Part shown: in pieces, positions 26,905 to 34,751 of the stretch
Position numbering within the stretch: position 1 is the first letter of the stretch
How the letters are laid out: the number at the start of each line of letters is the position of its first letter
Assembly: GCA_020633555.1 (NCBI GenBank)
Contig: JACKDL010000024.1
Span: 30,495-94,494 of the forward strand
Direction: 5' to 3'
Length of the DNA stretch: 64,000 nucleotides
DNA from: Myxococcales bacterium
GTDB lineage: Bacteria; Myxococcota_A; Bradymonadia; UBA7976; UBA1532
The notes under the pieces: generated by a model
Told to the model about the DNA's origin: nothing
Databases searched by the model: none
Seen by the model: only the letters and a program-made list of their open reading frames with translations
Program-made: the position numbers and the translations under genes

Positions 26905-29900
26905 TCAGGGGGCCTCGAACGCGAGGTCGACGACGTAGGCGCCGCGGCCGGCGCCGTCGGCGTCCACCACCAGCCCGTAGTCGCCCGGCTGGAGCACGGT
27001 GTCCAGGCCCGGGCCAGCCCCGCACACGGGGGCGCCGAAGCAGTCGTCCGCGGTCAGCGACAGCACGGGCGCGAAGGCGTCGGAACGGGCGGTGGCCCGC
27101 AGCCGTACCGGGGCCACCACGTCGAACTGCAGGACCTGATCGGCGCCGCCGACGGCCGCCCCGCAGGCCGCCGCGTTGAACCCGTCCGCCGCGCCGCTCG
27201 TGTCGCCCGCCACCTGGCGCTGATCGCCCGCGGCGAAGGTCGGGCGGGCCCCGCCGGGGAAGCACATGTCCTCGAAGGCGACCGGCGCTGCGTCGGGGGT
27301 GGCGGTGAGGTTGAGCTGCCCGCCGCCCTGGGCCAGCGCCACGTAGGCGCCCGGGAGCAGCCGCGCCACCACCAGGGGCTCGAACCCGGCCTCGCACTGG
27401 AACTCGGTGGCGGGATCGGCACAGACCGCCCGCAGGCTGACCGCGCTCATGGGGCCACCGCCCGTCAGACGCAGCTCCACCTGCGAGGGCTCGTCCAGCA
27501 CGAAGCCGAAGGCGCCCACGGGCGCGGCGGGGTCGAGGCACACACCGCCCAGCGCTGCACCCGCGCCGTCCACCGGCGCCTGAGCGGGCTGGCCGGCCAC
27601 CAGCGGCTCGGGCGCAGCGCAGACCGCGGGCGGCCCGTCGGCGCTCAGGCTGGCCTGGATGCGCCCGGCGTAGGGGCCGTCCACCACCACGAAGTAGGTG
27701 CCCGCCTCGACGGCGTGCTCCAGCCGGTCCCCCGCGAGCGGCGTGCAGGCCAGCGGCACCGCGGCGCAGTCGCCGTAGAGCATGAGCCCCGCCGTGGGAT
27801 CGGGGTCGAGCAGCGACACAGCCAGCCGGCCCGCGCGCGGCACTTGCACCTGGAAGACCCGATCCGGGCTGCCCGCGCCACGGCAGGCGGGGGCAAACGC
27901 CTCGGGACCCGCCGCGATCTGGGCCGCCGTGGGCTGATCCAGCGCCAGGGGGGTGGCGGCGGCGCACGCAGCCGCCCCATCCAACCGGGTCCGCACGGTC
28001 AAGGTGTAGTCGCCCTCGCCGGTCACCCGGATCCGCGCAGGCGCGTCCACCGTGGCCGGCGCCGGCTGGCCGTTCACGGTCGCCAGCGCGCCCTGGATGG
28101 ACACCTCGATCCGCCCCGGGCCCGGCACCCGGAACCAGTCCTCGTCCCGGGGACACAGGGTCCCGTGGATGATCCCGTCGCCCACGGCGCGGGCGTTGGC
28201 CTCGACGTCGTTGCGCCAGGGGCGGTCGTACGGGTCGTCGGCGCAGGCGGGGCCCGCGTCCACGAGCAGGCGGTAGGCGCCGCTGCCACCGACGGGCGCG
28301 CGCACCTCCAACAGATACTCGCCGGGGCCAGCGCTCACCCAGGCCTCGCCCGGCGTGGCCACGCTGACGTCCACCGGATCGGCCGCCGGGGCGTCGGCGC
28401 GCCGCAGGGCGAGCTGCAAGGGCGGGAGGGCCACGTTGAAGCGGGCCACCACGGTCACGCCGTCGGCGCCGCCCACGCGGAACCAGTCGGCCCGGGCCTC
28501 ACAGGCGCGCAGGTCGAGCAGATCCACCTGGCCCAGCGACACAGCGTCCTGGGCGGCGTGGTTGCCGGCCAGCCGATCCTCTTCGCAGTCGCCCACCGCG
28601 CAGGCTCCCAGGCTGCAGACGTGGCCCGGCACGCAGTCGGCACCTTCGGCGCAGTCCACCGCGTCACTGCAGGCGCCGTCGAGGCAGCGCTGCGCCCCCG
28701 GGCAGTCGCCGTCGACCCGGCAGCCTGCGCACAGGCCGTCGGCGCCGCAGACGCCCGGGCAGTCGGCGTCCTGCACACAGGGGCCGGGGGCCACGCAGCG
28801 GCGGCCCAGGGGCTGCCAGCCCGCGGGGCAGTTGGCCGCCACGGCGGCCTCGCAGGCGAACTCGACGCAGCGCTGATCCGGGCAGGCGCTGTGCGCGTCG
28901 CAGGCCACCTCCCGACACTCGGCCAGCCGGCACAGGCGGCCGCCCAGGCACTCCGCGTCGTCGCTGCACTGCGCAGGCTCACCGCACAGGGCGTCGTCAC
29001 CGCACGCCTGGCCATCGGGGCACAGGCCGTCGGGGCAGGGATCCACGCACGCGCCCATGGTGGGGCTGCACACCCGGCCAAGGTCGCAGTCGGCCTCGGC
29101 GGCGCAGCGGGCGCCCTCCACGCACAGGCCGTCCACGCAAGCGCGGGCGCCCAGGCACTGGCCCTCGACGCAGCGGTCGGTGCACAGGCCGTCCACGCAG
29201 CGGCGGTCCCCCAGGCAGTCCAACGCGCTGTTGCAGCGGGCGGGCTCGGCGCAGCGGCCGGCCTCGCAGCGCATGGCGCCGGGGCAGTCGGCGGCCTCGA
29301 CACAGGGGGCGATGCACCCGCCGTCCACGCAGATCCGGCCGGCGAAGCAGCCGGCGTCGCCCACGCACGGGCTGGCCTCGACGCAGGCGCCGCTGAGGCC
29401 GTCGCACACCTGCTGCCCGGCGCAGTCGCCCGCGACGCAGCGATCGGCGCACGCACCGTCCGCGCCGCAGATACGGTCGCCCAGGCAGTCCAGGGGGCCG
29501 CTGCAGCGGGCGGGCTCGGCGCAGCGGCCGGCCTCGCACAGTTGGGCGCCGGCACAGTCGGCCGCCTCGCGGCAGGGCTCCACGCAGGCGCCGTCGTCGC
29601 AGCGCCGGCCCGGGAAGCAGCCGGCGTCACCGGCGCAGGGGGCGGCCTCACCGCAGCGGCCGCTGGCGTCGTCGCACACCAGGCCGCCCGGGCAGCCGGC
29701 CACGCCGCAGGGGTCCTGGCACGTGCCGCCCGCGCACACCCGCGCCTGCAAGCAGTCCACGTTGGCCTGGCAGACTTCGGGCTCGGCGCATCGGCCCGCC
29801 TGGCAGGCCTGGGCCCCGGCGCAGTCTGCGGCTTCGGCGCAGGGCGTGGCGCAGGTGCTGTCCTGGCACACGCGGCCGGGCAGGCAGTCCACGTCGGCCG

Positions 29901-30456
29901 CGCAGGGGCCGTCCCCCTCGACGCAGCGGCCCGTGGCCCCGTCGCAACGCTGCTGGCCGGGGCAGGAGCCCGCCATGCAGCGCGGGGCACACAGGCCCTC
30001 CAGGCAGATCTCGTCGCCGCAGTCCAGGTCGCGTTGGCAGTCGCGGGTGGTGGTGCACAGCCGGGTCTGGGGGTCGCAGCGCTCGCCCTCACCGAGGCAG
30101 TCGCCGTCCACCATGCAGCGGTCGGTGCAGGCCCCTGCCACGCAGGCCCGATCGGCCAGGCAGTCCACGTCGCCGGCACAGGCCGCGGGCTCCACGCAGC
30201 GGCCCTGCGCGTCGCAGGTCTGCTGGCCCGGGCAGGGGCAGCCCAGGTCGACGGCCAGCATGTCGCCGCCCGCGTCGGCGGGCGCCATGTCTGCCACCCG
30301 CTGATCGAGGCCGGTGCTCAGATCAACGGGCACCCGCATGTCGGCCGAGGCGGCCTGCATGTCGGGATCGGGGGAGGGTGTCGGGGCGGACTCGCCGTCG
30401 TCGCACGCCCAGACGGTCGCGACGAGGGCCAGCGCCCAGAGGTTTCGGGTGCGCAC
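26905..30456 (-). CDS. Giant Cys-rich repeat lipoprotein
   Basis: 1,183 residues. GTG start at 30456 with CGGAG six bases upstream; the signal ends VWAC with Cys18 lipidated, then an Asp/Pro/Met-rich linker. From about residue 73 to 630 it carries about 20 tandem units of roughly 25-30 residues with the pattern C-x-x-D-x-D-C-L-x-x-R-x-C-x-x-G-x-C (e.g. CAGDVDCLADRACVAGAC), resembling Dickkopf or EGF-like disulfide knots. The last 550 residues are beta-rich domains of the bacterial pre-peptidase type (DWFRVPGPGRIEV, GTYFVVVDGPYAG, PGDYGLVVDADGAGRG), repeated about five times. It is a long surface stalk or adhesin. The gene just upstream on the same strand is the collagen/fibrinogen-like protein (18-bp gap), so they may be co-transcribed. 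Confidence 0.8.
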   Translation of the reverse strand: MRTRNLWALALVATVWACDDGESAPTPSPDPDMQAASADMRVPVDLSTGLDQRVADMAPADAGGDMLAVDLGCPCPGQQTCDAQGRCVEPAACAGDVDCLADRACVAGACTDRCMVDGDCLGEGERCDPQTRLCTTTRDCQRDLDCGDEICLEGLCAPRCMAGSCPGQQRCDGATGRCVEGDGPCAADVDCLPGRVCQDSTCATPCAEAADCAGAQACQAGRCAEPEVCQANVDCLQARVCAGGTCQDPCGVAGCPGGLVCDDASGRCGEAAPCAGDAGCFPGRRCDDGACVEPCREAADCAGAQLCEAGRCAEPARCSGPLDCLGDRICGADGACADRCVAGDCAGQQVCDGLSGACVEASPCVGDAGCFAGRICVDGGCIAPCVEAADCPGAMRCEAGRCAEPARCNSALDCLGDRRCVDGLCTDRCVEGQCLGARACVDGLCVEGARCAAEADCDLGRVCSPTMGACVDPCPDGLCPDGQACGDDALCGEPAQCSDDAECLGGRLCRLAECREVACDAHSACPDQRCVEFACEAAVAANCPAGWQPLGRRCVAPGPCVQDADCPGVCGADGLCAGCRVDGDCPGAQRCLDGACSDAVDCAEGADCVPGHVCSLGACAVGDCEEDRLAGNHAAQDAVSLGQVDLLDLRACEARADWFRVGGADGVTVVARFNVALPPLQLALRRADAPAADPVDVSVATPGEAWVSAGPGEYLLEVRAPVGGSGAYRLLVDAGPACADDPYDRPWRNDVEANARAVGDGIIHGTLCPRDEDWFRVPGPGRIEVSIQGALATVNGQPAPATVDAPARIRVTGEGDYTLTVRTRLDGAAACAAATPLALDQPTAAQIAAGPEAFAPACRGAGSPDRVFQVQVPRAGRLAVSLLDPDPTAGLMLYGDCAAVPLACTPLAGDRLEHAVEAGTYFVVVDGPYAGRIQASLSADGPPAVCAAPEPLVAGQPAQAPVDGAGAALGGVCLDPAAPVGAFGFVLDEPSQVELRLTGGGPMSAVSLRAVCADPATEFQCEAGFEPLVVARLLPGAYVALAQGGGQLNLTATPDAAPVAFEDMCFPGGARPTFAAGDQRQVAGDTSGAADGFNAAACGAAVGGADQVLQFDVVAPVRLRATARSDAFAPVLSLTADDCFGAPVCGAGPGLDTVLQPGDYGLVVDADGAGRGAYVVDLAFEAP
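28600..30250 (-). repeat. Tandem Cys-rich coding repeat array
   Basis: About 20 degenerate units of 75-90 bp encode C-x-x-D-x-D-C-x-x-x-x-x-C disulfide modules. Neighbouring copies near 29.2-29.6 kb share almost identical segments (e.g. codons for GRCAEPARC), indicating recent internal duplication. Confidence 0.75.
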
Positions 30457-30474
30457 GGTGGACTCCGAGGGAGG

Positions 30475-33207
30475 TCAGTTCAGCTCGCGCACGAACATGT
30501 GCCCGCTGTAGTGCCAGTCGTTCGGCCCGCCCATGCCCGAGCCGTAGTAGAAGCTGTAGTGGTAGTTGGTGGCGCCCCGGGGCACGTCGCGCAAGTACGC
30601 GTAATTGCTCTCGTGCAGCAGCGTCAGGTAGTTGTTGTTCGACGCCCGGGGGTACCAGTAATAGATGCCCGAGGCCGAGTTGCCGCCCACGTCCGTCCAG
30701 TTGTCGCCCGGGTTCAGCTTGTAATACAGGTTGTCGCCCGTCACCAGGTCCTGGCTGGTGGTGCTGTTGGGCATCACGGTCCGGTCCTTCACCCGGTAGA
30801 TCACCTTCGCGCTGGTGCCGCTGAAGTCGCCCAGGTAGGGCAGGCCACGGCCCAGCAGCACGCTCATCTCGAGCGGGAAGCTCACCGCCGAGAGCAGCCG
30901 CCAGTCGGCCCAGGCCCCCGCGCTGTCGGGATCGCCGATGTAGGCGGCGTTGCCGATGGCCACGTTGTCGCGGGCGTGCATGTACAGATCGTAGTCGCGG
31001 TTCTCGTGGCCGGCCGGCGCGTTCTGGTAGCCGGGGTGCCGGTAGAAGCTCACCAGCGTCCAGCCGCCGCCGTTGCTGTGCATGTCGCAGAAGGCCTTGA
31101 TGTCGCCGGCGGGGGTCCGCAGCCGGTACCAGCCGCTGCCGATGTCGCCCCGGTACGCCTTGCCGGCGGGCGGGTTGCGGTACTGCTTGCAGGTGGCCGA
31201 CAGGGAGTTGTCGGCCCAGGTGCGCACCCCATCGGCGCCCAGCGCGAGGCGGATCTCGTTGGCCTCGGCCGCGGCCGGCGGCGCGGTCTCACGGATCAGG
31301 ATCTTGGCGCTGTGGTGCCAGGAGTTGTTGCCGCCCATGCCGGCGCCCCAGTAGGCGCTGTGCTGGTGGTTGGTGGCGCCGCGGCCGTCCAGGTAGCGGT
31401 AGTTGCTCGCGTGGAACAGCACCAGGTAGTTGTCGTTGGGGTGGCGGGTGTACCAGTAGTACGTGCCCGAGCTGGTGTTGCCCCCCACGTCGGCCCAGGC
31501 GTCGCCCGGGTTGCGCTTCCAGTACAGGTTGTCGCCGGTGGTCAGGTCCTGATCGGTGCCGTAGTTGGGGAGCTGGTCCGCGGTCTTCACCCGGTAGATC
31601 ACCTTGCGGTCGTAGTTCTCCCAGCCGCTGCTGAAGTCGTTCATGTCGAGCACCACCGCCATCTCGGCGGGGAAGCCGATGCCGTCCAGCGACCGCCAGT
31701 CCATCCACGGCCCCGGGCTGTTCGGATCGCCGTAGTAGCCCTCGAGCCCGAAGGCCTGCCGGGTGCGGGAGCGCATGTAGTAGGCGTAGTCGCGGTTGTC
31801 GATGTCGCCCGGCGCGTTGCCGTTGCCGGGGTAGCGGTAGTGGCCCAGCACGGTCCAGCCGCCGCCGGCGGTGGTCATGTCGCAGTAGGCCTTGAAGCGC
31901 CCGCGGCCCGTGTCCAGCCAGTAGGGGCCGTCCCGGCCGTCGCCGAAGTCCACGTCCTCGAGGTAGGCCTTGCAGCTACGCGCCGAGGTGCCATCGGACC
32001 AGCGCCGGGCGCCGTCCACGATGACGATGCGCTTGCCGGCGACGCCACCCCCGCCGCCCGACAGGGGCACCCAGGCGCTGCCGTCGCAGCCCATGAAGTG
32101 GCCGGCGGCGGTGTTGAAGTACACCTGGCCCGCCGTGGCGGCGGTGCAGGCCACCGGATCGGCGTTCGTGCGACGAAGCTGCAGCGCGCTGTTCAGGGCC
32201 AGGGCGCCGGTCACGGTGAGGTTGTTCACCTCGGCGTCGGCGCCCACGCGCAGGAGCTGGGTGGAGTCCAGGCCGTCCAGGCGGTCGGCGTCCAGGCCCG
32301 AGCCCGAGCCGTCCACGGTGATGAGCAGGGCCAGGATCTGGGCGGCGGTGCGCACGAACTCGCTGGAGTCGAAGCCGTCGAGCCGGTCGGCGTCCACGCC
32401 CGAGCCGGTGCCGTCCACGGTCTTCAGGCCGTCGAGGATCTGCTGGGCCGTGGTGACGAACTGGGTGGAGTCCAGGCCGTCGAGGCGATCGGCGTCCACC
32501 CCCGAGCCGGCGCCGTCGGCCTGGCGGATCAGGGCGTTGATGTCGGCGGGCGTCTTGGGGAAGGCCGTGCTGTCCAGGCCGTCCAGGCGGTCGGCGTCGA
32601 TGCCGGAGCCGCTGCCGTCCACCTGCACGAGCTTGTCGCGCACCTGCTGGGGGGTGTCGGGGGAGCCGTCGCCGCCCGCCGCGCCCGCCGGACCCTGCGG
32701 CCCTTGCGGGCCCTCGGGCCCCTGGGGACCGCGGGGACCCACCAGCCCGGAGGGCGGGCCCACCCACTCACCGTTGGAGTTGACGATCAGGGTGTTGCCG
32801 ATGGTGATGCTGCTGGGGTGGATGTCGCCGGTGACGTCCACGGCCACGTCCGCCGAGAAGGCCGCGGGCACCTTGCGCAGGGGGTGGCGGGGCACCAGCT
32901 CGGCGCCGCCGTCGATGCTGACGCCCACCCACACCTGGTCCCGGGCCATCAGGACCGGGTTCAGCGCTTGCACGGCGCCGATGGCCACCGCGTAGTAGCC
33001 GTCGAAGAACTCCACGGCGTTGTGCAGCTCGTCAAAGAGGGCTGCGCCCCCCACGGCCCCGTCGTACAGGCGGACCCGCACCGAGTGTCGGCCGTCGTAG
33101 GGCGCCCCGTTGGCGTCGAAGACCAGGCCCTCCTGGTTCATCTCGTTGGGCAGCGCGAAGGCCAGCAGCGGCAAGCACAGCAGCGTGGTGATCAGTCCCC
33201 AGCGCAT
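30475..33207 (-). CDS. Secreted collagen-like / twin fibrinogen-like domain protein
   Basis: 910 residues with a Sec signal peptide (MRWGLITTLLCLPLLAFA). Order: beta-rich N-terminal domain (residues 20-150, NQEGLVFDANGAPYDG); a short collagen-like Gly-X-Y run (GPRGPQGPEGPQGPQGPAG, about 155-175); four 34-residue repeats built around GSGxDADRLDGLDS (about 190-320); then two homologous C-terminal domains of about 230 residues (about 410-640 and 670-910). Each C-terminal domain has Cys, then CDMTTAGGGWTVL or CDMHSNGGGWTLV, then aromatic-rich strands. The CDM-x-x-x-GGGWT signature is that of fibrinogen-C/intelectin-type lectin domains (FReD), which bind glycans through Ca2+. ATG 33207 follows a G-rich ribosome site. 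Likely a secreted glycan-binding adhesin. Confidence 0.82.
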   Translation of the reverse strand: MRWGLITTLLCLPLLAFALPNEMNQEGLVFDANGAPYDGRHSVRVRLYDGAVGGAALFDELHNAVEFFDGYYAVAIGAVQALNPVLMARDQVWVGVSIDGGAELVPRHPLRKVPAAFSADVAVDVTGDIHPSSITIGNTLIVNSNGEWVGPPSGLVGPRGPQGPEGPQGPQGPAGAAGGDGSPDTPQQVRDKLVQVDGSGSGIDADRLDGLDSTAFPKTPADINALIRQADGAGSGVDADRLDGLDSTQFVTTAQQILDGLKTVDGTGSGVDADRLDGFDSSEFVRTAAQILALLITVDGSGSGLDADRLDGLDSTQLLRVGADAEVNNLTVTGALALNSALQLRRTNADPVACTAATAGQVYFNTAAGHFMGCDGSAWVPLSGGGGGVAGKRIVIVDGARRWSDGTSARSCKAYLEDVDFGDGRDGPYWLDTGRGRFKAYCDMTTAGGGWTVLGHYRYPGNGNAPGDIDNRDYAYYMRSRTRQAFGLEGYYGDPNSPGPWMDWRSLDGIGFPAEMAVVLDMNDFSSGWENYDRKVIYRVKTADQLPNYGTDQDLTTGDNLYWKRNPGDAWADVGGNTSSGTYYWYTRHPNDNYLVLFHASNYRYLDGRGATNHQHSAYWGAGMGGNNSWHHSAKILIRETAPPAAAEANEIRLALGADGVRTWADNSLSATCKQYRNPPAGKAYRGDIGSGWYRLRTPAGDIKAFCDMHSNGGGWTLVSFYRHPGYQNAPAGHENRDYDLYMHARDNVAIGNAAYIGDPDSAGAWADWRLLSAVSFPLEMSVLLGRGLPYLGDFSGTSAKVIYRVKDRTVMPNSTTSQDLVTGDNLYYKLNPGDNWTDVGGNSASGIYYWYPRASNNNYLTLLHESNYAYLRDVPRGATNYHYSFYYGSGMGGPNDWHYSGHMFVRELN
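32250..32635 (-). repeat. Four 102-bp repeats (DADRLDGLDS)
   Basis: Four direct copies of about 102 bp encode GSGSGxDADRLDGLDSTxF plus a variable spacer. They are spaced regularly and highly similar at the DNA level, forming a stalk between the collagen-like run and the lectin-like domains. Confidence 0.85.
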
Positions 33208-33340
33208 GGACGTTCCCCCCGAACCTCTCCAGGTGGGATGCTAACATAATATTCCGCCCTGGGTTTACATCATTCGACGAAGGGGTTGACCGGCGTCGGG
33301 CGGCCCGTTCTGCTCCCTCGGCCAACACCAGGAGTCTTCC
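33208..33340. promoter_or_regulatory. Divergent promoter region
   Basis: 133 bp between the fibrinogen-like gene (minus) and the VOC gene (plus), clearly more AT-rich than its surroundings. A good minus-strand -10 (TATTAT, plus-strand ATAATA at 33246-33251) lies about 38 bp upstream of the 33207 start. On the plus strand TTGACC at 33286-33291 with a 17-bp spacer to a weak TCTGCT is a possible pair. Confidence is higher for the minus-strand element. Confidence 0.45.
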
Positions 33341-33712
33341 ATGAGCGACGGGGCACACCCCCACCACGGGTTCGACTACATCGAGATCGCGGCCACCGAC
33401 ATGGCCGCCTCGCGGGCCTTCTACGCTGCCGCCTTCGGCTGGCAGTTCACCGAGTATGCGCCCGTCTACCTGGGCATCCAGCGCCCGGGTGGCGGTGAGA
33501 TGGGCGGCCTGTGCAAGGCCGAGGACGAGCGGGTGGGCGGCGGTGGCCCGCTGGTCATCCTGTACTCGGCGGATCTGGACGCCACCCTGGCGGCGGTTCA
33601 GCGGGCCGGCGGTCTGATCGTCAAGCCCATCTTCGACTTCCCGGGCGGGCGGCGCTTCCACTTCGAAGATCCGGCCGGCAACGAGCTGGCGGTGTGGGGC
33701 CAGCCGAAGTGA
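33341..33712 (+). CDS. VOC-family (glyoxalase/bleomycin-resistance fold) protein
   Basis: 123 residues, ATG with AGGAG six bases upstream. Two beta-alpha-beta-beta-beta modules: FDYIEIAATDMAASRAFYAAAFGW at the N terminus and FDFPGGRRFHFEDPAGNELAVW at the C terminus. The second holds the family's Glu/His-type metal ligands (FxDPxGNELAVW). Members act as glyoxalases, dioxygenases or binding proteins; the function here is not specified. Its stop overlaps the next start by 4 bp (GTGA). Confidence 0.88.
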   Translation: MSDGAHPHHGFDYIEIAATDMAASRAFYAAAFGWQFTEYAPVYLGIQRPGGGEMGGLCKAEDERVGGGGPLVILYSADLDATLAAVQRAGGLIVKPIFDFPGGRRFHFEDPAGNELAVWGQPK

Positions 33713-34743
33713 GGCCCTTCGCGGCGCTCAGCCACGCCGGGCAGGTGCGCCGGCTGCGGGGCGCCGCCCAGGCCGTGCTGCCCGAGTTCGGGCTGCCCCC
33801 CGGACCGCTGCGCCTGGTGGGCGTGAGCGAGAACGCTGTGTTCGAGCTGCGGGCGCCGCAGGGGCGCTTCGCGGTGCGGGTGCATCGCACCGGCTACCAC
33901 TCGGCGGTGGGGGTGGCCAGCGAGCTGGCGTGGTTGGCGGCGTTGGGAGCGGCCTTGGGCGATCGCGTGCCAGCGCCCCGATCCACCGCGCAGGGCGGCT
34001 GGAGCGCCACCACGGCGGCCGCCGGGCTGGACCAGCCAAGGCAAGTTTCGGTGATCCCGTGGATGCCGGGACGTCGGCTGGGCAGCCGCCTGGGCCCCGG
34101 CTGGGCCCGCGCGGTGGGCGAGCTCACCGCGCACCTGCACCTGCACGCCCGCCACTGGGCGCCGCCGGCGCGCTTCGAGCGCCCGGTCTGGGACGCCGCA
34201 GGGATCATGGGCGGCGCCCAGGTCACGTGGCGGCCCCCCGAGCTCCTCCCGGGCCTGACGGGCGCTGAGCGGCGGGGGCTGGAGGCCCTGCGGCTCAGGC
34301 TGACGGCCGAGCTGGACGGCTGGCCCCGGGGGCCCGAGGACGCCGGGCTGATCCACGCCGATCTGCACGGCTTCAACGTGCTGCTCGAGGGCGGCCGGGC
34401 CCACGCCATCGACTTCGACGACTGCGGGTACGGCTGGTGGTGGGCCGACGCGGCCGTGGCGCTGCGGCCGGGCCCCCGCACGCCCGACGCGGTGGCCCTC
34501 CTGCGGGCGTGGGCTGCTGGCTACCGGCAGGTGGCGCCGCTGCCGCACCTGGGCCCCGAGCGGCTCCCCGCGCTGTGGGCGGCGCGGCGCATCGCCGTGG
34601 GCGGCTGGTTCGCGGCGGACGCGCGGGAGGACCTGCGCGAGCGCTACCTGGACTTCGTGCTCACCGATCTGCGTTGGCTCCTGCAGGCGTGGCCCGCGGG
34701 GGCGTTTCACCGGCAGGCGGCAGCCGGGCTGCGGGCCGCCTGA
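33709..34743 (+). CDS. APH-type phosphotransferase (aminoglycoside/choline-kinase fold)
   Basis: 344 residues from GTG 33709, coupled to the VOC gene. A short N-lobe (VFELRAPQGRFAVRVHR, with Arg where a nucleotide-binding Lys is common) is followed by the catalytic loop LIHADLHGFNVLL (Asp near residue 217) and the Mg2+ motif AIDFDDCG. The C-terminal helical lobe is typical of APH/HSK2-like kinases. Substrates range from aminoglycosides to homoserine and sugars; no resistance function can be claimed. Confidence 0.85.
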   Translation: MRPFAALSHAGQVRRLRGAAQAVLPEFGLPPGPLRLVGVSENAVFELRAPQGRFAVRVHRTGYHSAVGVASELAWLAALGAALGDRVPAPRSTAQGGWSATTAAAGLDQPRQVSVIPWMPGRRLGSRLGPGWARAVGELTAHLHLHARHWAPPARFERPVWDAAGIMGGAQVTWRPPELLPGLTGAERRGLEALRLRLTAELDGWPRGPEDAGLIHADLHGFNVLLEGGRAHAIDFDDCGYGWWWADAAVALRPGPRTPDAVALLRAWAAGYRQVAPLPHLGPERLPALWAARRIAVGGWFAADAREDLRERYLDFVLTDLRWLLQAWPAGAFHRQAAAGLRAA

Positions 34744-34751
34744 CAGGTCCC

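Noticed and set aside
27715..33249. Very long plus-strand open frame opposite the two giant secreted proteins
   Set aside because: It is the antisense shadow of well-supported minus-strand genes; its product is Ala/Gly/His/Val-rich low complexity with no domain, a usual effect of GC-rich third positions.
33709..34743. Aminoglycoside resistance gene
   Set aside because: The APH fold is broad (choline, homoserine, sugar kinases), no antibiotic context exists, and the sequence does not name the substrate.
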